From NCBI RefSeq assembly GCF_001311785.1, contig NZ_BBBX01000005.1, positions 1-64,000 on the forward strand: a stretch of DNA of 64,000 nucleotides, written 5' to 3'. Below are positions 25,738 to 36,216 of this stretch, in pieces; the first letter of the stretch is position 1; each line of letters opens with the position of its first letter. Origin of the DNA: Lacticaseibacillus saniviri JCM 17471 = DSM 24301. GTDB lineage: Bacteria > Bacillota > Bacilli > Lactobacillales > Lactobacillaceae. Both the position numbers and the translations under genes were made by a program. The notes under the pieces were generated by a model. The model was not told the DNA's origin and ran no database searches. It saw only the letters and a program-made list of their open reading frames with translations.

Positions 25738-26196
25738 TTACTTTTGTTGTTCAACGGCTAGTTTTGGCGCCACTTCTTTGAGGAACTGCTGAATCGTGGC
25801 TGGTGATTCCTTAAATGACATCCGTGCGACCCGAATGGCGCCCACAAAACCATCCAGCTGTGTGCGTCCTGAAGGCAATGTGACAAGCATGACCTTCGAC
25901 AAAGCGGCATAGACCCGAATTTTGCTCAGTTGCGTAATGACGGCGCGCTTTGACAGGCCATGCGGCCAAAACGCCACAATCAATAACATGCCTGTAATGA
26001 ACAATCCGTTGATCAGGCCCGATAACTCATGCCGCAGTGGATAAGCTAGGCCCACGCTGAGCAAAGCCAAGATGAGATAGAACCAGCGCCACCCCCACCT
26101 TGCCTGCGCGCGTAACTGAATCTGCATGGTCATCCACACCACAGCTAAGACCATTGCCACAAAAATGGCCACTAACAACCAACTCAACGCAGTCAT
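25738..26196 (-). CDS. Membrane protein, unknown
   Basis: 152 residues; three hydrophobic segments (about 5-24, 39-53, 62-78), then a basic cytoplasmic-like domain (KRAVITQLSKIRVYAALSKV). Start overlaps the hydrolase stop by 4 bp (ATGA), so the two are coupled. No family recognised. The C-terminal domain could be a small YdgH- or PH-like sensing region, but that is speculation. Confidence 0.55.
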   Translation of the reverse strand: MTALSWLLVAIFVAMVLAVVWMTMQIQLRAQARWGWRWFYLILALLSVGLAYPLRHELSGLINGLFITGMLLIVAFWPHGLSKRAVITQLSKIRVYAALSKVMLVTLPSGRTQLDGFVGAIRVARMSFKESPATIQQFLKEVAPKLAVEQQK

Positions 26197-27144
26197 TGTG
26201 TCATCCCCAATCGTGCAAGTAATTCTTGGACGCGAGCATCTTCGGCCAATACCGGAGCACGCCGGAGAACCTCTTCAATGCTCATGTTGCGCACAATCTT
26301 ATAGGCATGCTCATCCTTGAGTTGCGGTGCGGCTGCAAGAATTTGTGCCCGCAATTCGGGATCCTGCATCACCTCGCGCACCGTTAACTGTGGCTTGTCG
26401 GCAGGTTTTGCTGGTGCAAAGCGCTGCCGAAGCCAAGCCGTGGCCAAATCGAGCCACTTGGCAAAAGCGGGTTCGACAAAACTGGGTTGCTGGTTAGCAG
26501 TTTGTGCCGTCCCTAATGCCAAGCCGTGACGACCACTTTGAAACAGATGCAATTCAAACGGTACCTCAGCCTGTTCTAAGGCCTTTGCAAACAGCAAACT
26601 ATTTTCGACCGGCACCAGATCATCACTATAGGTGCCAAAGATAAATGTCGGTGGCAAGTCGGGTTTGACGGCTGCCAACAGGTCAGGCGCCTCAATGTTC
26701 ATGAACGCGCCAAACGACTGCAAGATAACGGGATAGCCCAAGAGTAGTGCAGCCGGTTTGAAGTCCCCGAGTAACGTGAGCGATGCAGCCAAATGACCGC
26801 CAGCAGAAAAGCCAATGAAGGCAATCCGACTGACATCAATCTGCCAAGTCACCGCATGATTCACAATGGTCTGGATGGCAAACTGACCATCGGCAAAGGC
26901 GGCATCGAAATCCTTATACGCACCCACTGAGTAACGCAAAACGGCCGCATCATAACCCTGTGCTAAAAACTGCATGGCAATCGGTTCCGCTTCGCGATCA
27001 CTGGTGAAATCATAGCCACCACCGGGGAAACACCAAAACCATGGGCCGTGGGGTTTGATCTGCCATCTCAGGAGACGCTTCTTGCAAGAAAACATCTAGA
27101 CGCGTCGCTTTGTCGGCATCGATCACAACCGTTTGGGTTCGCAT
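26193..27144 (-). CDS. Alpha/beta-hydrolase (esterase); one apparent frameshift
   Basis: ATG 27144 with GGAGGACGATT. Removing one C from the four-base run at 27024-27027 gives 316 residues. The oxyanion-hole region is VFPGGGYDFTS, nucleophile elbow IGFSAGGHLAAS, acid YSDDLVP, and His in SGRHGLALG. This is the BD-FAE/acetylesterase type of serine hydrolase. The C-terminal about 70 residues (REVMQDPELRAQILAAAPQL) form a helical extra domain not needed for catalysis. Cytoplasmic, no signal peptide. Substrate probably short acyl or acetyl esters. Confidence 0.75.
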
Positions 27145-27154
27145 AATCGTCCTC

Positions 27155-28345
27155 CTACTTACTCAAGCGCACAACATCACGCGCAATCATCAATTCTTCA
27201 TTGGTTGGGACTAATAAGACATCCACCTTAGAATCATCACTTGAAATAACACGTTCTTGTGCCATCACGTCATTGCGTTGGTCATCAATCTTTGCGCCAA
27301 AGACACTCAAGCCATCAATAATTCGCTTACGCATCAACTTGTCGCCTTCACCCATCCCAGCAGTGAAGACCAGCACATCGATACCACCCATTTCGGCGAT
27401 ATAACCTGCTACATATTTCACGATGCGGTTAACAAAGATATCAATTGCCAACTGTGATTGTGGTCGTGTCTCACGGGATTGTTCCAAGTCACGCATATCT
27501 GGTGACAGTTCGGAGATTCCCAATAACCCAGACTCACTATTCAAAATTTTGATCATGTCATCTGGATTGGTGATATTTAACTTTTGCATCAAGAAAGAAA
27601 CTAATGAGGCATCGATATCCCCACTCCGAGTACTCATCGTCACGCCGGCCAGAGGTGTGAAGCCCATGGAAGTATCAAAGGACTTGCCATCCTTAATCGC
27701 CGTCACTGAAACACCACTACCTAAGTGCATAGTCACCATCTTGAGGTCTTTTAAGTCTTTGCCAAGCATTTCAGCGGCACGATTTGAGACATAGCGATTG
27801 CTCGTCCCGTGTGCCCCATACTTACGTGCGCCATACTTATCGTAATATTCACGCTTGATGGAATACAGGTAGTTCACTGGTGGCATTGTGGCATGAAAGG
27901 CGGTATCGAAAACACCGACTTCAGGAACGCCAGGCAACAACTTAGAGAATGCCCGGATGCCATCCGCTTCAGCTGGATTATGCAGTGGTGCATATTCAGC
28001 TAAGTGATCGATTTGACGCAATTTGGCCGCGTCAATCAGGACGGAATCACTGAAGATTTCGCCACCAGCGACGATCCGATGTCCGACACCCTGAATTTCG
28101 TTGTAATCCTTGATAATGTCTAATTCCAATAACTTCTTCAATAACATATCGACCGCAATATCAGCGGTTGCGATGTCGCCTGTGGTGGATTCTTTCTTGC
28201 CATCCCCATACTTGACCGTGAAGACAGAATCAGACAAGCCCAAGCGATCAACCAGCCCTTCAGCGATGACCGTTTCTTCAGGCATTTGGAACAACTTCCA
28301 CTTCAGTGTTGAACTACCAGCGTTAATTGCTAAAATTTTTGACAT
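27155..28345 (-). CDS. ackA: Acetate kinase
   Basis: 396 residues from MSKILAINAG (ATG 28345; an in-frame ATG at 28354 is also possible). It converts acetyl phosphate and ADP to acetate and ATP. ASKHA-fold motifs: NAGSSTLKWKLF, VGVFDTAFH, TMHLGSGVSVTAI and FTAGMGEGDKLMRKRI. Frame intact. Adjacent to the ytxK-like methyltransferase and comG operon, as in many Firmicutes. Its partner pta is at 52877, so the pathway genes are split. Confidence 0.97.
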   Translation of the reverse strand: MSKILAINAGSSTLKWKLFQMPEETVIAEGLVDRLGLSDSVFTVKYGDGKKESTTGDIATADIAVDMLLKKLLELDIIKDYNEIQGVGHRIVAGGEIFSDSVLIDAAKLRQIDHLAEYAPLHNPAEADGIRAFSKLLPGVPEVGVFDTAFHATMPPVNYLYSIKREYYDKYGARKYGAHGTSNRYVSNRAAEMLGKDLKDLKMVTMHLGSGVSVTAIKDGKSFDTSMGFTPLAGVTMSTRSGDIDASLVSFLMQKLNITNPDDMIKILNSESGLLGISELSPDMRDLEQSRETRPQSQLAIDIFVNRIVKYVAGYIAEMGGIDVLVFTAGMGEGDKLMRKRIIDGLSVFGAKIDDQRNDVMAQERVISSDDSKVDVLLVPTNEELMIARDVVRLSK

Positions 28346-28353
28346 ACAACTCA

Positions 28354-29378
28354 TCAACCTTCACATTTATTTTTGATATTCTGTTCCGCCCACTGATTCA
28401 CATCAGTCAGGAATTGGCCGAACGCGTCTCGATCGCTGACTTCAGGAAAGGCACCGAGCAGGACTTTGCCCGCCTGTTGCGCTGTTTCACCGGGTTGTTG
28501 TAAGACCAACAGTGACTTCTGAGCCGCCTTCGTGGCAAAAATGATTCTGGTAACGTCAATAATCCTTGGAAATAAACCGTCTTGGTTAACCAATCCGTTA
28601 ATCCCTTCGCTTCATCGCTTTGGAAGACTTCACTTGGGACAAAGAAGAGCCCCAAGCCACCGGGTTTCAAAGTTTTCATGCTCTGCTCAATCAAGAGATG
28701 ATGGGCATAGGAGTGACCGCTTCTGGCCGCCGTCGCAAAGTTCTTGGCGCGATCATCGAGTGGATAATAACCAACCGGCAAATCGGATACCACTAAATCT
28801 AGGTCCTTAACGACCAGTTGATCCAAGGCATCCTGATGAAACAGATCAATGGTCTGTTGCTGCCACTGACCGCTGACGCCTGCTAATGCGAGCAGTTGCT
28901 CGTCATTATCGACACCAAAGCCTTGCACATCAATCTCACTGGCCTGATGCAATTGGTTCATGACAGCGTACAGCAGATTCCCCGTGCCGACTGCTAGGTC
29001 CCCAACCTTGAATGGATTGGGCAACTTAGGATAAAAAACGGTCACCATATAGCTGGCAAGGCTTGCCATACTGTCCGGGGTCATCTGTTTATTGGGTTCA
29101 ATTTGATCGTGTTGAATCACCTTAATTAAGGTTAACTGCAATGCTTGCCGAATGATTTCTGGGGTCAGTTGTTCCGGCTTCACCCGCGCATACAGCTCAG
29201 TGAGCTTATCCGTGGTTGCTTGATCGGGCAGACCGTCCTCATGTATCACTTGGTGCGCAAGGAGGTTCTCACTGGTTTCAATCAACGCATCTAAATAGGT
29301 GGTATTGAGATTGCGACTCAACAAAGTGGTGGTATCTTCCAAGACCTTGTACAAGTTTTCTAGGTGCTCGTTCGCCAA
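28354..29378 (-). CDS. Class I SAM-dependent methyltransferase (YtxK-like); one apparent frameshift
   Basis: Adding one T in the run at 28537-28541 gives 341 residues. Motif I is VGDLAVGTGNLLYAV, the acidic loop GFGVDNDEQLL, and motif IV reads VVSDLPVGYYP, an (N/D)PP(Y/F)-like site with DLPVGYY, suggesting N6-adenine-type chemistry. The N-terminal 100 residues are helical as in type I restriction HsdM relatives. It lies between comG and ackA as in Bacillus (ytxK-ackA). Substrate unproven; DNA is plausible by motif. Confidence 0.78.
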
Positions 29379-29462
29379 TTTATCGCCTCCTGAATAATTT
29401 CACTACAGTAATCATTCTACTCAGAAAACTGTTGTTATTCAAGCGGTTACTTTCGCACCAAA

Positions 29463-29636
29463 TCAATCTTTTGTATTCGTTTTCCATGACTCGTACACGT
29501 GCACCAAATCACGTTCAATCAACACCTGATGGTCAGCGTACTGTGCACTGACTTCGGCCCACATTTGAATGAGCGTCACGGTTAACGTGATGACCAAAAC
29601 CAACATCACAAGGCTTGCCAATAATTTAGTGCCCAT
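29463..29636 (-). CDS. comGG: ComGG-like small competence protein
   Basis: 57 residues from ATG 29636, which overlaps the end of comGF; AGGTGCTCGCG upstream. One N-terminal hydrophobic segment (LLASLVMLVLVITLTVTLI), then an acidic tail. It lacks a clear prepilin cleavage site, as ComGG often does, and is shorter than typical. Identity rests on position as last gene of the comG operon. Confidence 0.55.
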   Translation of the reverse strand: MGTKLLASLVMLVLVITLTVTLIQMWAEVSAQYADHQVLIERDLVHVYESWKTNTKD

Positions 29637-30078
29637 CGCGAGCACCTATGACGACACCATCAAAGTGTTGCTGATTGGTCATGACGAGTTGATAGCGCTG
29701 CTGATTGGCCCCTTGCGTTGCTATTAATGTGAAACTTGTCACATCATTGAGCAGCGGTAGATGGCCTCCTTTTGGCGTGGTGACGCGAATCATCGGGTGG
29801 TTACCCGTCTTCACATAAGTGGCGACCAAATATGTTTCTTTGGCCTGTTTTACCTGCAACTGCTGCTCATTTCTTGTGAGTGTGGCCGTGTTCGCCAATT
29901 GATTCAAGCGGCGATCGGCGGTGAGATAAGCCAAAATTGCCTGATCGGGGAACCGTGCCTGCACTTGGCGCAACAACGGCGGCCACAACACAAGCACAGC
30001 CAACCAGATCCCCAGGCTCACAATGACCTCAATTAAGGTGAAAGCGGCCCGTTTTTGGTTCAAAAATATAGTGTTCAT
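29626..30078 (-). CDS. comGF: Competence pseudopilin-like ComGF
   Basis: 150 residues. Prepilin-type N-terminus QKRAAFTLIEVIVSLGIWLA with processing expected before Phe. The remainder is beta-rich (ATLTRNEQQLQVKQA) as in ComGF. Overlaps comGE by about 50 bp, so translation is coupled. Confidence 0.8.
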   Translation of the reverse strand: MNTIFLNQKRAAFTLIEVIVSLGIWLAVLVLWPPLLRQVQARFPDQAILAYLTADRRLNQLANTATLTRNEQQLQVKQAKETYLVATYVKTGNHPMIRVTTPKGGHLPLLNDVTSFTLIATQGANQQRYQLVMTNQQHFDGVVIGARDGH

Positions 30079-30352
30079 GCTGATGCTGCACCTCCAACTT
30101 AGCCCCTAGATGCACCTCAAAGCGCTGATTGGCAAGCATCACCGTCATCTGCTCGCGATGGGTTTGGGACTGCCGCATCGCCACCAAAAGTGCCTGGGCA
30201 GCGAGAACCCGGTGCTGTGCCAACACGACATGTTGCTGATAATAGTGTCCCATCGAAACAACCCACGTCACCATCATCAGGGTCAACAGTAGACTCGCTA
30301 ATTGCTCCACTAATACCATTGCGCTTATTCGTAGATGTTTAATTCTCCCCAC
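30029..30352 (-). CDS. comGE: ComGE-like minor pseudopilin
   Basis: Up to 107 residues if the GTG at 30352 is used; an ATG at 30319 is an alternative, and neither has a strong ribosome site, consistent with coupling to comGD. Hydrophobic N-terminal helix MVLVEQLASLLLTLMMVTWV with the conserved Glu replacing the usual FTLxE. Identity comes from order within the operon. Confidence 0.65.
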   Translation of the reverse strand: MGRIKHLRISAMVLVEQLASLLLTLMMVTWVVSMGHYYQQHVVLAQHRVLAAQALLVAMRQSQTHREQMTVMLANQRFEVHLGAKLEVQHQHEHYIFEPKTGRFHLN

Positions 30353-30729
30353 CCCATTTGAAAGGTTACAATCAACCGACTGTGATCCCGTCGCACCAAC
30401 TGAATCGTTGTTGGTTCCGCAAACAAACCGGTTGTCTTATTGACACGAATCGTGCTCGTAACCGGTTCAAAATGCGCCGGCAAGGTTAGTTTGCGTTTGA
30501 CCTGCCCGATGGGTGACTCAAACGAAACGGTGCGGTCATTAATGCGCACACGGGCCGGTTCAGGGCGCAAATTAAACTGCCGCCACGTGAGCTGAAATTG
30601 ACGCAAAAATTGTTGCTCACTCAAGTGCGTGGTGAGTCGCCCATAGCTGTAGCCACCAAGCAGACCCGTGACAATCATAATGCTCAGCGCAGCCAAGACC
30701 TCAACGAGTGTAAAGGCACGGTGTCGCAT
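30325..30729 (-). CDS. comGD: Competence pseudopilin ComGD
   Basis: 134 residues. Short leader RHRAFTLVEVLAALSIMIVT with cleavage after Ala expected, then a beta-rich globular domain. ATG 30729 overlaps the comGC stop. Part of the transformation pilus used in DNA uptake. Confidence 0.85.
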   Translation of the reverse strand: MRHRAFTLVEVLAALSIMIVTGLLGGYSYGRLTTHLSEQQFLRQFQLTWRQFNLRPEPARVRINDRTVSFESPIGQVKRKLTLPAHFEPVTSTIRVNKTTGLFAEPTTIQLVRRDHSRLIVTFQMGWGELNIYE

Positions 30730-31049
30730 CAGCGCGTCACCTCAAAATGTGGCGGTTGCCCACCCACAAAGCGCACCTTGCCATCCGTCATCACTTTGAG
30801 CTGTTCTGCCGTAATCACTCGCCCACTGACCAAACTCGCCTGACTATTGAAGTCATTGGCACTCATATCGGGGCGATTATATTCCACCTCGATTTGGGTA
30901 TTCACCGTTTGGACGGTCGCCTCAACATTTCGCTGCTTCGCCTTTTGAAGTTGACTATTGATAGTGATGACTAAGGTTAATGTCAGGACAATAATGATTC
31001 CAAGCGCCGCCAGCACCTCAATCAAGGTAAATCCTGCTCGTCGTTTCAT
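30729..31049 (-). CDS. comGC: Major competence pseudopilin ComGC
   Basis: 106 residues from ATG 31049, with GGAGGAGATCGC; the start overlaps the comGB stop (GCATGA). Leader RRAGFTLIEVLAALGIIIVL gives the standard PilD/ComC processing site between Gly and Phe. ComGC is the main pilin of the DNA-uptake pilus. The mature length of about 100 residues is normal. Confidence 0.9.
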   Translation of the reverse strand: MKRRAGFTLIEVLAALGIIIVLTLTLVITINSQLQKAKQRNVEATVQTVNTQIEVEYNRPDMSANDFNSQASLVSGRVITAEQLKVMTDGKVRFVGGQPPHFEVTR

Positions 31050-32007
31050 GCGATCTCCTCCATGAGTTGATACACCGGTTGTAGGACCTGCCAATAAACC
31101 AAAATAATTTGCACACCAATCACCAGAAACAATAACGGCTGCACCAAGGCAATCAAGCGTTCCAGATACTGCGTCAGTTGTTTGAACAAGCGCTGACTCA
31201 ATATCGCCAAGGCCAGTTGAAACTGTGCAGGCGGTTGGCCCAACTGAATCAGTAATCCGACATCAGCGGGTATGAGTGGCTGATCCAATGCTTGCACCAA
31301 AGAGGCACCACTTGCTAGCCGCTGACTCACTGTTTGCCCAACTTTGGCCAACATGTTTTGTCGCAATTGACCTAGGGCCTGGCAGTAACGCGCAAGATCT
31401 TGCCCCGCCAAACTGAACGCGTAAGCCCCCAGTGCGAACTGATAATGATAGTAATATCGAAGCAGTGGCCCAACAATCGGCCACTTGAGTAGCCCACCCT
31501 GCCAAGCCAGGCGATGTTGTCTGTAATGCCGAACCAGGAACCCTATCAGGCCAATCACCACAACGAGGCTTACCGGCAACATCACATTGAAGCTAAAGGC
31601 TTGGCCCGTCAGCAGTGGCTTCACCACGCCGATGACCCCGATTTGAATCACCGTGAGTAACCCCAGCAAAATAGCGGGATAGATCAGCAGCTGCATCATT
31701 TTTGCCGGCTAGCGACTTGTTGTGTGAGGTAGGTTGCGATGGTTTGAAGGCTGTAATGCAATTGCCCGTGAATCAGCGCCAATTGAAGCTGGCTCAACAC
31801 TAATGGGGCAAATTCTGCCACAGCAAACGCTTGGGCCACATCCGCACCTTGAGCCAATTGCTGCTTCATCATCTGCCACCTTGCTTGTTGCTGAGGAAGG
31901 TGGACTTGGAGTTGCGTCAGTGCTGCATCCAGCGTGAAGCCAGATTCGAGTAACATCGCTAGCAATTCACAGGCCAGTGCCTGCTGCTTTAAACTTAATT
32001 TCGTCAT
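31046..32007 (-). CDS. comGB: Competence pilus membrane platform ComGB; one apparent frameshift
   Basis: Adding one A in the run at 31700-31704 (minus strand) joins the halves into 320 residues. GspF/PilC architecture: an N-terminal helical domain (ALACELLAMLLESGFTLDAA), TMs around 115-135 and 150-170, a second helical domain, and a C-terminal TM (LFLVIGVQIILVYWQVLQPV). Anchors the assembly ATPase ComGA. Confidence 0.88.
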
Positions 32008-32018
32008 CGCCTTATCCT

Positions 32019-32848
32019 CTAAAATTGAAGAATTGTGATCTGCGGCGTAATCTCAGGTTCGTATTTCAGTTCAATGGCGACCGTCGCGATTAGCGCCGCA
32101 TGAACCAAATCGGCGTCGACGCCCAGACTAATGAGTCGCATCGGCACATCTTGCACACTTCGCGCATGCACTGTAGCTAACACGATGTGGCCACTGATGG
32201 CAGCCTCACAAGCCATCTGCGCGGTTTCACGGTCTCGAATTTCACCGATCACAACCACATCGGGGCGATGGCGAAGTGCCGCCTTCAATAACGCGGCATA
32301 AGTCATCTGGGCTTCTGGATTCACCTGCAGCTGTAAGAACCGCGACTCCGCAATTTCGACAGGGTCTTCAATCGTCATCACCATCCGTGATTGCTGTAAT
32401 TGTTGGGCCAACTGATACAAAAAGTGGTTTTACCCGAGCCCGTCGGTCCACTGATTGTCAGCAGTCCGCGCTGTTCTAATATCTGTGTCACCTGGGTCAG
32501 CGCCACTCGCGTTTCCTGATTAGGTTGCGGAATACCATTAATCAGCCGAATCACCAGCGATTCGTGTTGCTGATAATCCGCGACACTGCTCAGGCGCATG
32601 AAGACGGCCGATACCGAATCAAAATAAGCACCCAATTGCACCCGGCGATGTTCAGCGACATTCATGCCGGCGCGATACTTGAGGTAATTGATCCATCGCT
32701 GACCAACCTCAAGCGGCAGTACCAAGTGTCGCTTGACCTGGTCTGGGTAGCGAAACTGAATTTCGAGTTGTTCTGCTTTGGGTAAGAGATAAATATCACT
32801 GACATGTTGATCCCGTGCCAACTGTAACATTGCATCGATTTCATCCAT
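32019..32848 (-). CDS. comGA: Competence pilus assembly ATPase ComGA; one apparent frameshift
   Basis: ATG 32848 is best placed for AAGGGGGG. Adding one T (plus-strand A-run 32419-32423) gives 276 residues, somewhat short for the family. Walker A TISGPTGSGKTTF, Asp box MTIEDPVEIAE, Walker B VVVIGEIRDRETAQM, and His box IVLATVHARS are present. First gene of the comG operon; a terminator and yebC lie upstream. Confidence 0.9.
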
Positions 32849-32886
32849 TCCCATCCCCCCTTACTCAATAGAATTCGCAAAGCAAC

Positions 32887-32920
32887 AAAAAACGCGCCCA
32901 CAAATGTGAGCGCGTTTTTT
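32887..32920. terminator. Terminator between yebC and comGA
   Basis: AAAAAACGCGC pairs with GCGCGTTTTTT around a 12-base loop. It ends the yebC transcript and insulates comG. Confidence 0.9.
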
Positions 32921-32929
32921 CGAGACAGA

Positions 32930-33661
32930 CTAGTCGTCTGGCCAGTCTGCAGCTGTGTAAACATCTTGCACGTCGTCGTCATCTTCCAAAGCATCGATCA
33001 TGTTTTGGAAAGTTTCAACCTTATCTTCAGGAACTGGTACTAAGTTTTGTGGCACCATCGTTAATTCAGATGTTGCAAACTTAAAGCCAGCTGCTTCGAG
33101 TGCATCACGTACAGCAGCAAAATCTTTTGGATCGGTATAAATTTCGAATGCCTCATCGCTGGTTTGAAGATCTTCTGCGCCGGCTTCAAGTGCTGCCTCA
33201 AGCATTTGATCTTCATCAACGTCCAGACCCTCACGATCAATCACAAAATACCCGCGACGATCAAACATGTAAGCAACCGCACCGGCACCGGCCATGGTAC
33301 CGCCGTGACGAGTGATTGCGACACGAACGGAGGAACTGGTCCGGTTTCTGTTATCTGTCAGAGCGTGAACTAAGACAGCAACACCACCTGGGCCATAGCC
33401 TTCGTAAGTTACTTCATCGTAATTTGCGGCATCGCCGCTCTCAGCCTTATCCAATGCCCGTTTGATGTTATCTTTAGGCATGTTAGCTGCGCGTGCTTTA
33501 TCCATTACTAACCGCAATGCTGGGTTACCGCTTGGGTCAGGACCACCCTGTTTCGCAGCCATGAATAGCTCACGTGATAACTTCTGGAAAATCTTTCCGC
33601 GCTTAGCATCCTGAGCGTTCTTACGCCCCTGAATGTTATGCCACTTGGAATGTCCTGACAT
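32930..33661 (-). CDS. yebC: YebC/PmpR (TACO1) family protein
   Basis: 243 residues, full length. Hallmark start [20 protein letters not shown], with [20 protein letters not shown] and an acidic C-terminus. Formerly annotated as a transcription regulator; recent work on the family points to relief of ribosome stalling at proline-rich stretches. Frame intact. Confidence 0.95.
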   Translation of the reverse strand: MSGHSKWHNIQGRKNAQDAKRGKIFQKLSRELFMAAKQGGPDPSGNPALRLVMDKARAANMPKDNIKRALDKAESGDAANYDEVTYEGYGPGGVAVLVHALTDNRNRTSSSVRVAITRHGGTMAGAGAVAYMFDRRGYFVIDREGLDVDEDQMLEAALEAGAEDLQTSDEAFEIYTDPKDFAAVRDALEAAGFKFATSELTMVPQNLVPVPEDKVETFQNMIDALEDDDDVQDVYTAADWPDD

Positions 33662-33782
33662 GTTAAACCCTCTTTTCTTAATATAAAAACTTCATAAACG
33701 TTGATAGTATACCAAAAATGCGCTGTTGAGACAACGCATATTTCGCTAAAGGCGTGCGCCAGTCGCCTTCTTTAATGCGCTC

Positions 33783-34277
33783 TCATCCTCGAGACACACT
33801 TTTGCGGTGACGCGCCATCACGAGGAAGACGATGAGCACTCCGATCGTGCCCGCAATCGTATCCAACATGACATCTTGGAACAGTGGTGTGCGGTCCCCG
33901 GTCAACATCTGGTGGAATTCATCTAACGCCGCCACACCAGCGACACTGAGCGGCACTTGCACTAATCGCACCCAACGATTGGGCGTATATTTGGCCAGGC
34001 CAATCATCGCTGTCACGCCGATAGCAAAGTAACTGATGAAGTGTGCGGCCTTGCGAATAAAGAACTCGACGAATTTGAAGTATCCCAAGGCATCGATACT
34101 GACAACTTCGCCCGCATACTTGAAATGCACCCCTAGAAGCTGATGATTCAGCGGCTTGTTGGCCAGCATGCGTTCCAAGAATGGCACGCTGGTCTGCTGA
34201 TGATACGTCATCGATGAGCTGATGAATAAAATAAGTAAGACCGCAATGGTACCCACTAACCATTTGTTTATTTTCAT
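33783..34277 (-). CDS. VanZ-family membrane protein (second copy)
   Basis: 164 residues from ATG 34277 (AGGTGATAATT). Signal-anchor-like N-terminus, four TMs; VanZ motifs FIRKAAHFISYFAIG, AALDEFHQMLTGDRTPLFQD and DTIAGTIGVL. Compared with the copy at 14941 it has the more usual RxxxH and DE-HQ residues. Function unknown. Confidence 0.8.
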   Translation of the reverse strand: MKINKWLVGTIAVLLILFISSSMTYHQQTSVPFLERMLANKPLNHQLLGVHFKYAGEVVSIDALGYFKFVEFFIRKAAHFISYFAIGVTAMIGLAKYTPNRWVRLVQVPLSVAGVAALDEFHQMLTGDRTPLFQDVMLDTIAGTIGVLIVFLVMARHRKSVSRG

Positions 34278-34345
34278 AATTATCACCTACTTTTCTCATT
34301 GTTCTGTTATACTGATACCATCATTAGCCAAAAAGGAGTGTTTGC

Positions 34346-36144
34346 ATGTCTTATCCAATTAACTGGAACACCGATCGCATCTTCAAAGATGGGATTACGG
34401 GTACCGCGATTCATCAGCGGCTTGCCGAAATCACCAGCGCCATTCCAACCTTTAACGCTGCCGTCAACGCGTGGCAATTGGCCGCCGACGCACCGGCGTT
34501 TCCAACTTCAACGCACTGCTCGATCAATACGAGAATATTCAAAATGGTATCAGTACAATCATGACTTTTGCCGAAATGATTTCATCGGCCGAATCCAAGA
34601 ATCAGGAAGCCGGACCTGTCTTGAGCCAAGCTCAAAATCTGGCAACACAATTTCAAAGCGGCACCAACCAACTGCAAAAGAAGCTCGTTGCTGCCACAGA
34701 TAGTGACTTCAAGCAGCTGCAACAAGCCTTTCCCGTCATTGCTTTTAACCTACAGGAATTACGCGAACAAGGCAAGCGACTGCTCGACGATGCGACTGAA
34801 GACCTCATCAACCGGCTCGCCATTGATGGTTTCAATGGCTGGAGCCAACACTACACCACACTGAGCGCGGATTTGAAGTTCCCAGTGACACTGAACGACG
34901 GCCAATCTCTCACCTTGTCAGCTGGGCAAGCGCAGAACCGATTTGAATCCGACCTCGATCCTAAGAATCGGGAAATTGTCTTCAATCAGTGGGAACAGAC
35001 ATGGTCCAATCATGCCGCTAACTTCGCGGATACCTTGAATCATCTTGCGGGCTTCCGCCTCACCGATTATCAAGCGCACCATGAGGATAATTATCTCGCC
35101 GTGCCACTCAGGCTCAACCGCATGCACCGCGAAACCCTGGATGCCATGTGGGCCAGCGTCAGCGCCAACAAGAAGCCTTTCACCACCTACATGGCCCAAA
35201 AGGCGCGCCTGCAGGGCAAAACGGAAATGGCCTGGCACGATCAATGGGCGCCCGTTGTCGTTGGCGATTTCACTCCCACCACCTACACCTTCGACCAAGC
35301 GGCGGAATTCATCATCAGTAACTTCCGGCGCTTCTCGCCTAAGATGGCTGATTTTGCGCAACACGCCTTTGATAACGGTTGGATTGAAGCGGAAGACCGC
35401 CCAGGCAAGCGTCCAGGCGGCTATATGACCAGCGTGCCTGATATCAAAGAAGCCCGTATCTTCATGACCTTTGACGGCTCCGCTTCCGGCGTCTCCACCT
35501 TGGCCCATGAACTCGGCCATGCCTTCCACTCGTCACTCCTGAATGACTTGCCAAGTTTCCGTCGCGATTATGCCATGAACGTAGCCGAAACAGCGTCAAC
35601 CTTCGCCGAACTGATTGTGGCGGATGCGACCGTCAAGGCGGCCAAAACGCCTGAAGAAAAGCTCAATCTGTTAGATGCAAAAATGAGTAATCCCATGGCA
35701 ATGCTGCTCAACATCCACGCCCGCTACCTCTTTGAACGTTCCTTCTACGATGCTCGCCAGAAGGGACCACAGACGGTCGATCAGTTGAAACAGTTAATGA
35801 CCCAGGCGCAAGAAACCGCGTATGCCGGCAGCTTGAGCACTTTTGATCCGATGTTTTGGGCGGACAAGCTGCACTTCTTTATTGACGATGTGCCATTCTA
35901 CAACTTCCCCTACACGTTCGGCTACCTGCTCTCAAGTGGCATTTACGCGAAGGCGCAAACCCAAGCTAACTTTGAAGATCAGTACATCGCGCTGTTGACC
36001 GATACAGCGAACATGTCTGCGGAAGACCTGGTCCAAAAGCATCTCGTTGCAAACCTCAGCAAACCTGATTTCTGGCAACAAGGAATCGATTTGGCCGCCG
36101 AAGACGCCAAGCAATTCTTAACTTTGAGTGAGGCTTATATCTGA
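34346..36144 (+). CDS. pepF: Oligoendopeptidase F-type M3 metallopeptidase; one apparent frameshift
   Basis: ATG 34346 (AAAAAGGAGTG upstream). Adding one G near 34496 gives 599 residues, the usual length. Zinc site STLAHELGHAFHSSL (HExGH) with the third ligand Glu in NVAETASTFAELIV. M3 PepF enzymes cleave 7- to 17-residue peptides in the cytoplasm, part of casein-peptide use in lactic bacteria. The C-terminal MFWADKLHFFIDDVPFYNFP and FGYLLSSGIY are family-typical. Confidence 0.9.
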
Positions 36145-36152
36145 GCCACATC

Positions 36153-36204
36153 AAAATAGGAGCTTATGACAGCCCAAGCGGGTCATGTCATAAACTCCTA
36201 TTTG
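36153..36204. terminator. Bidirectional terminator, pepF / glmS
   Basis: AAAATAGGAG(C)TTATGACA pairs with TGTCATAAACTCCTATTT. It separates two convergent genes. Confidence 0.9.
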
Positions 36205-36216
36205 TGTGATTCTTTT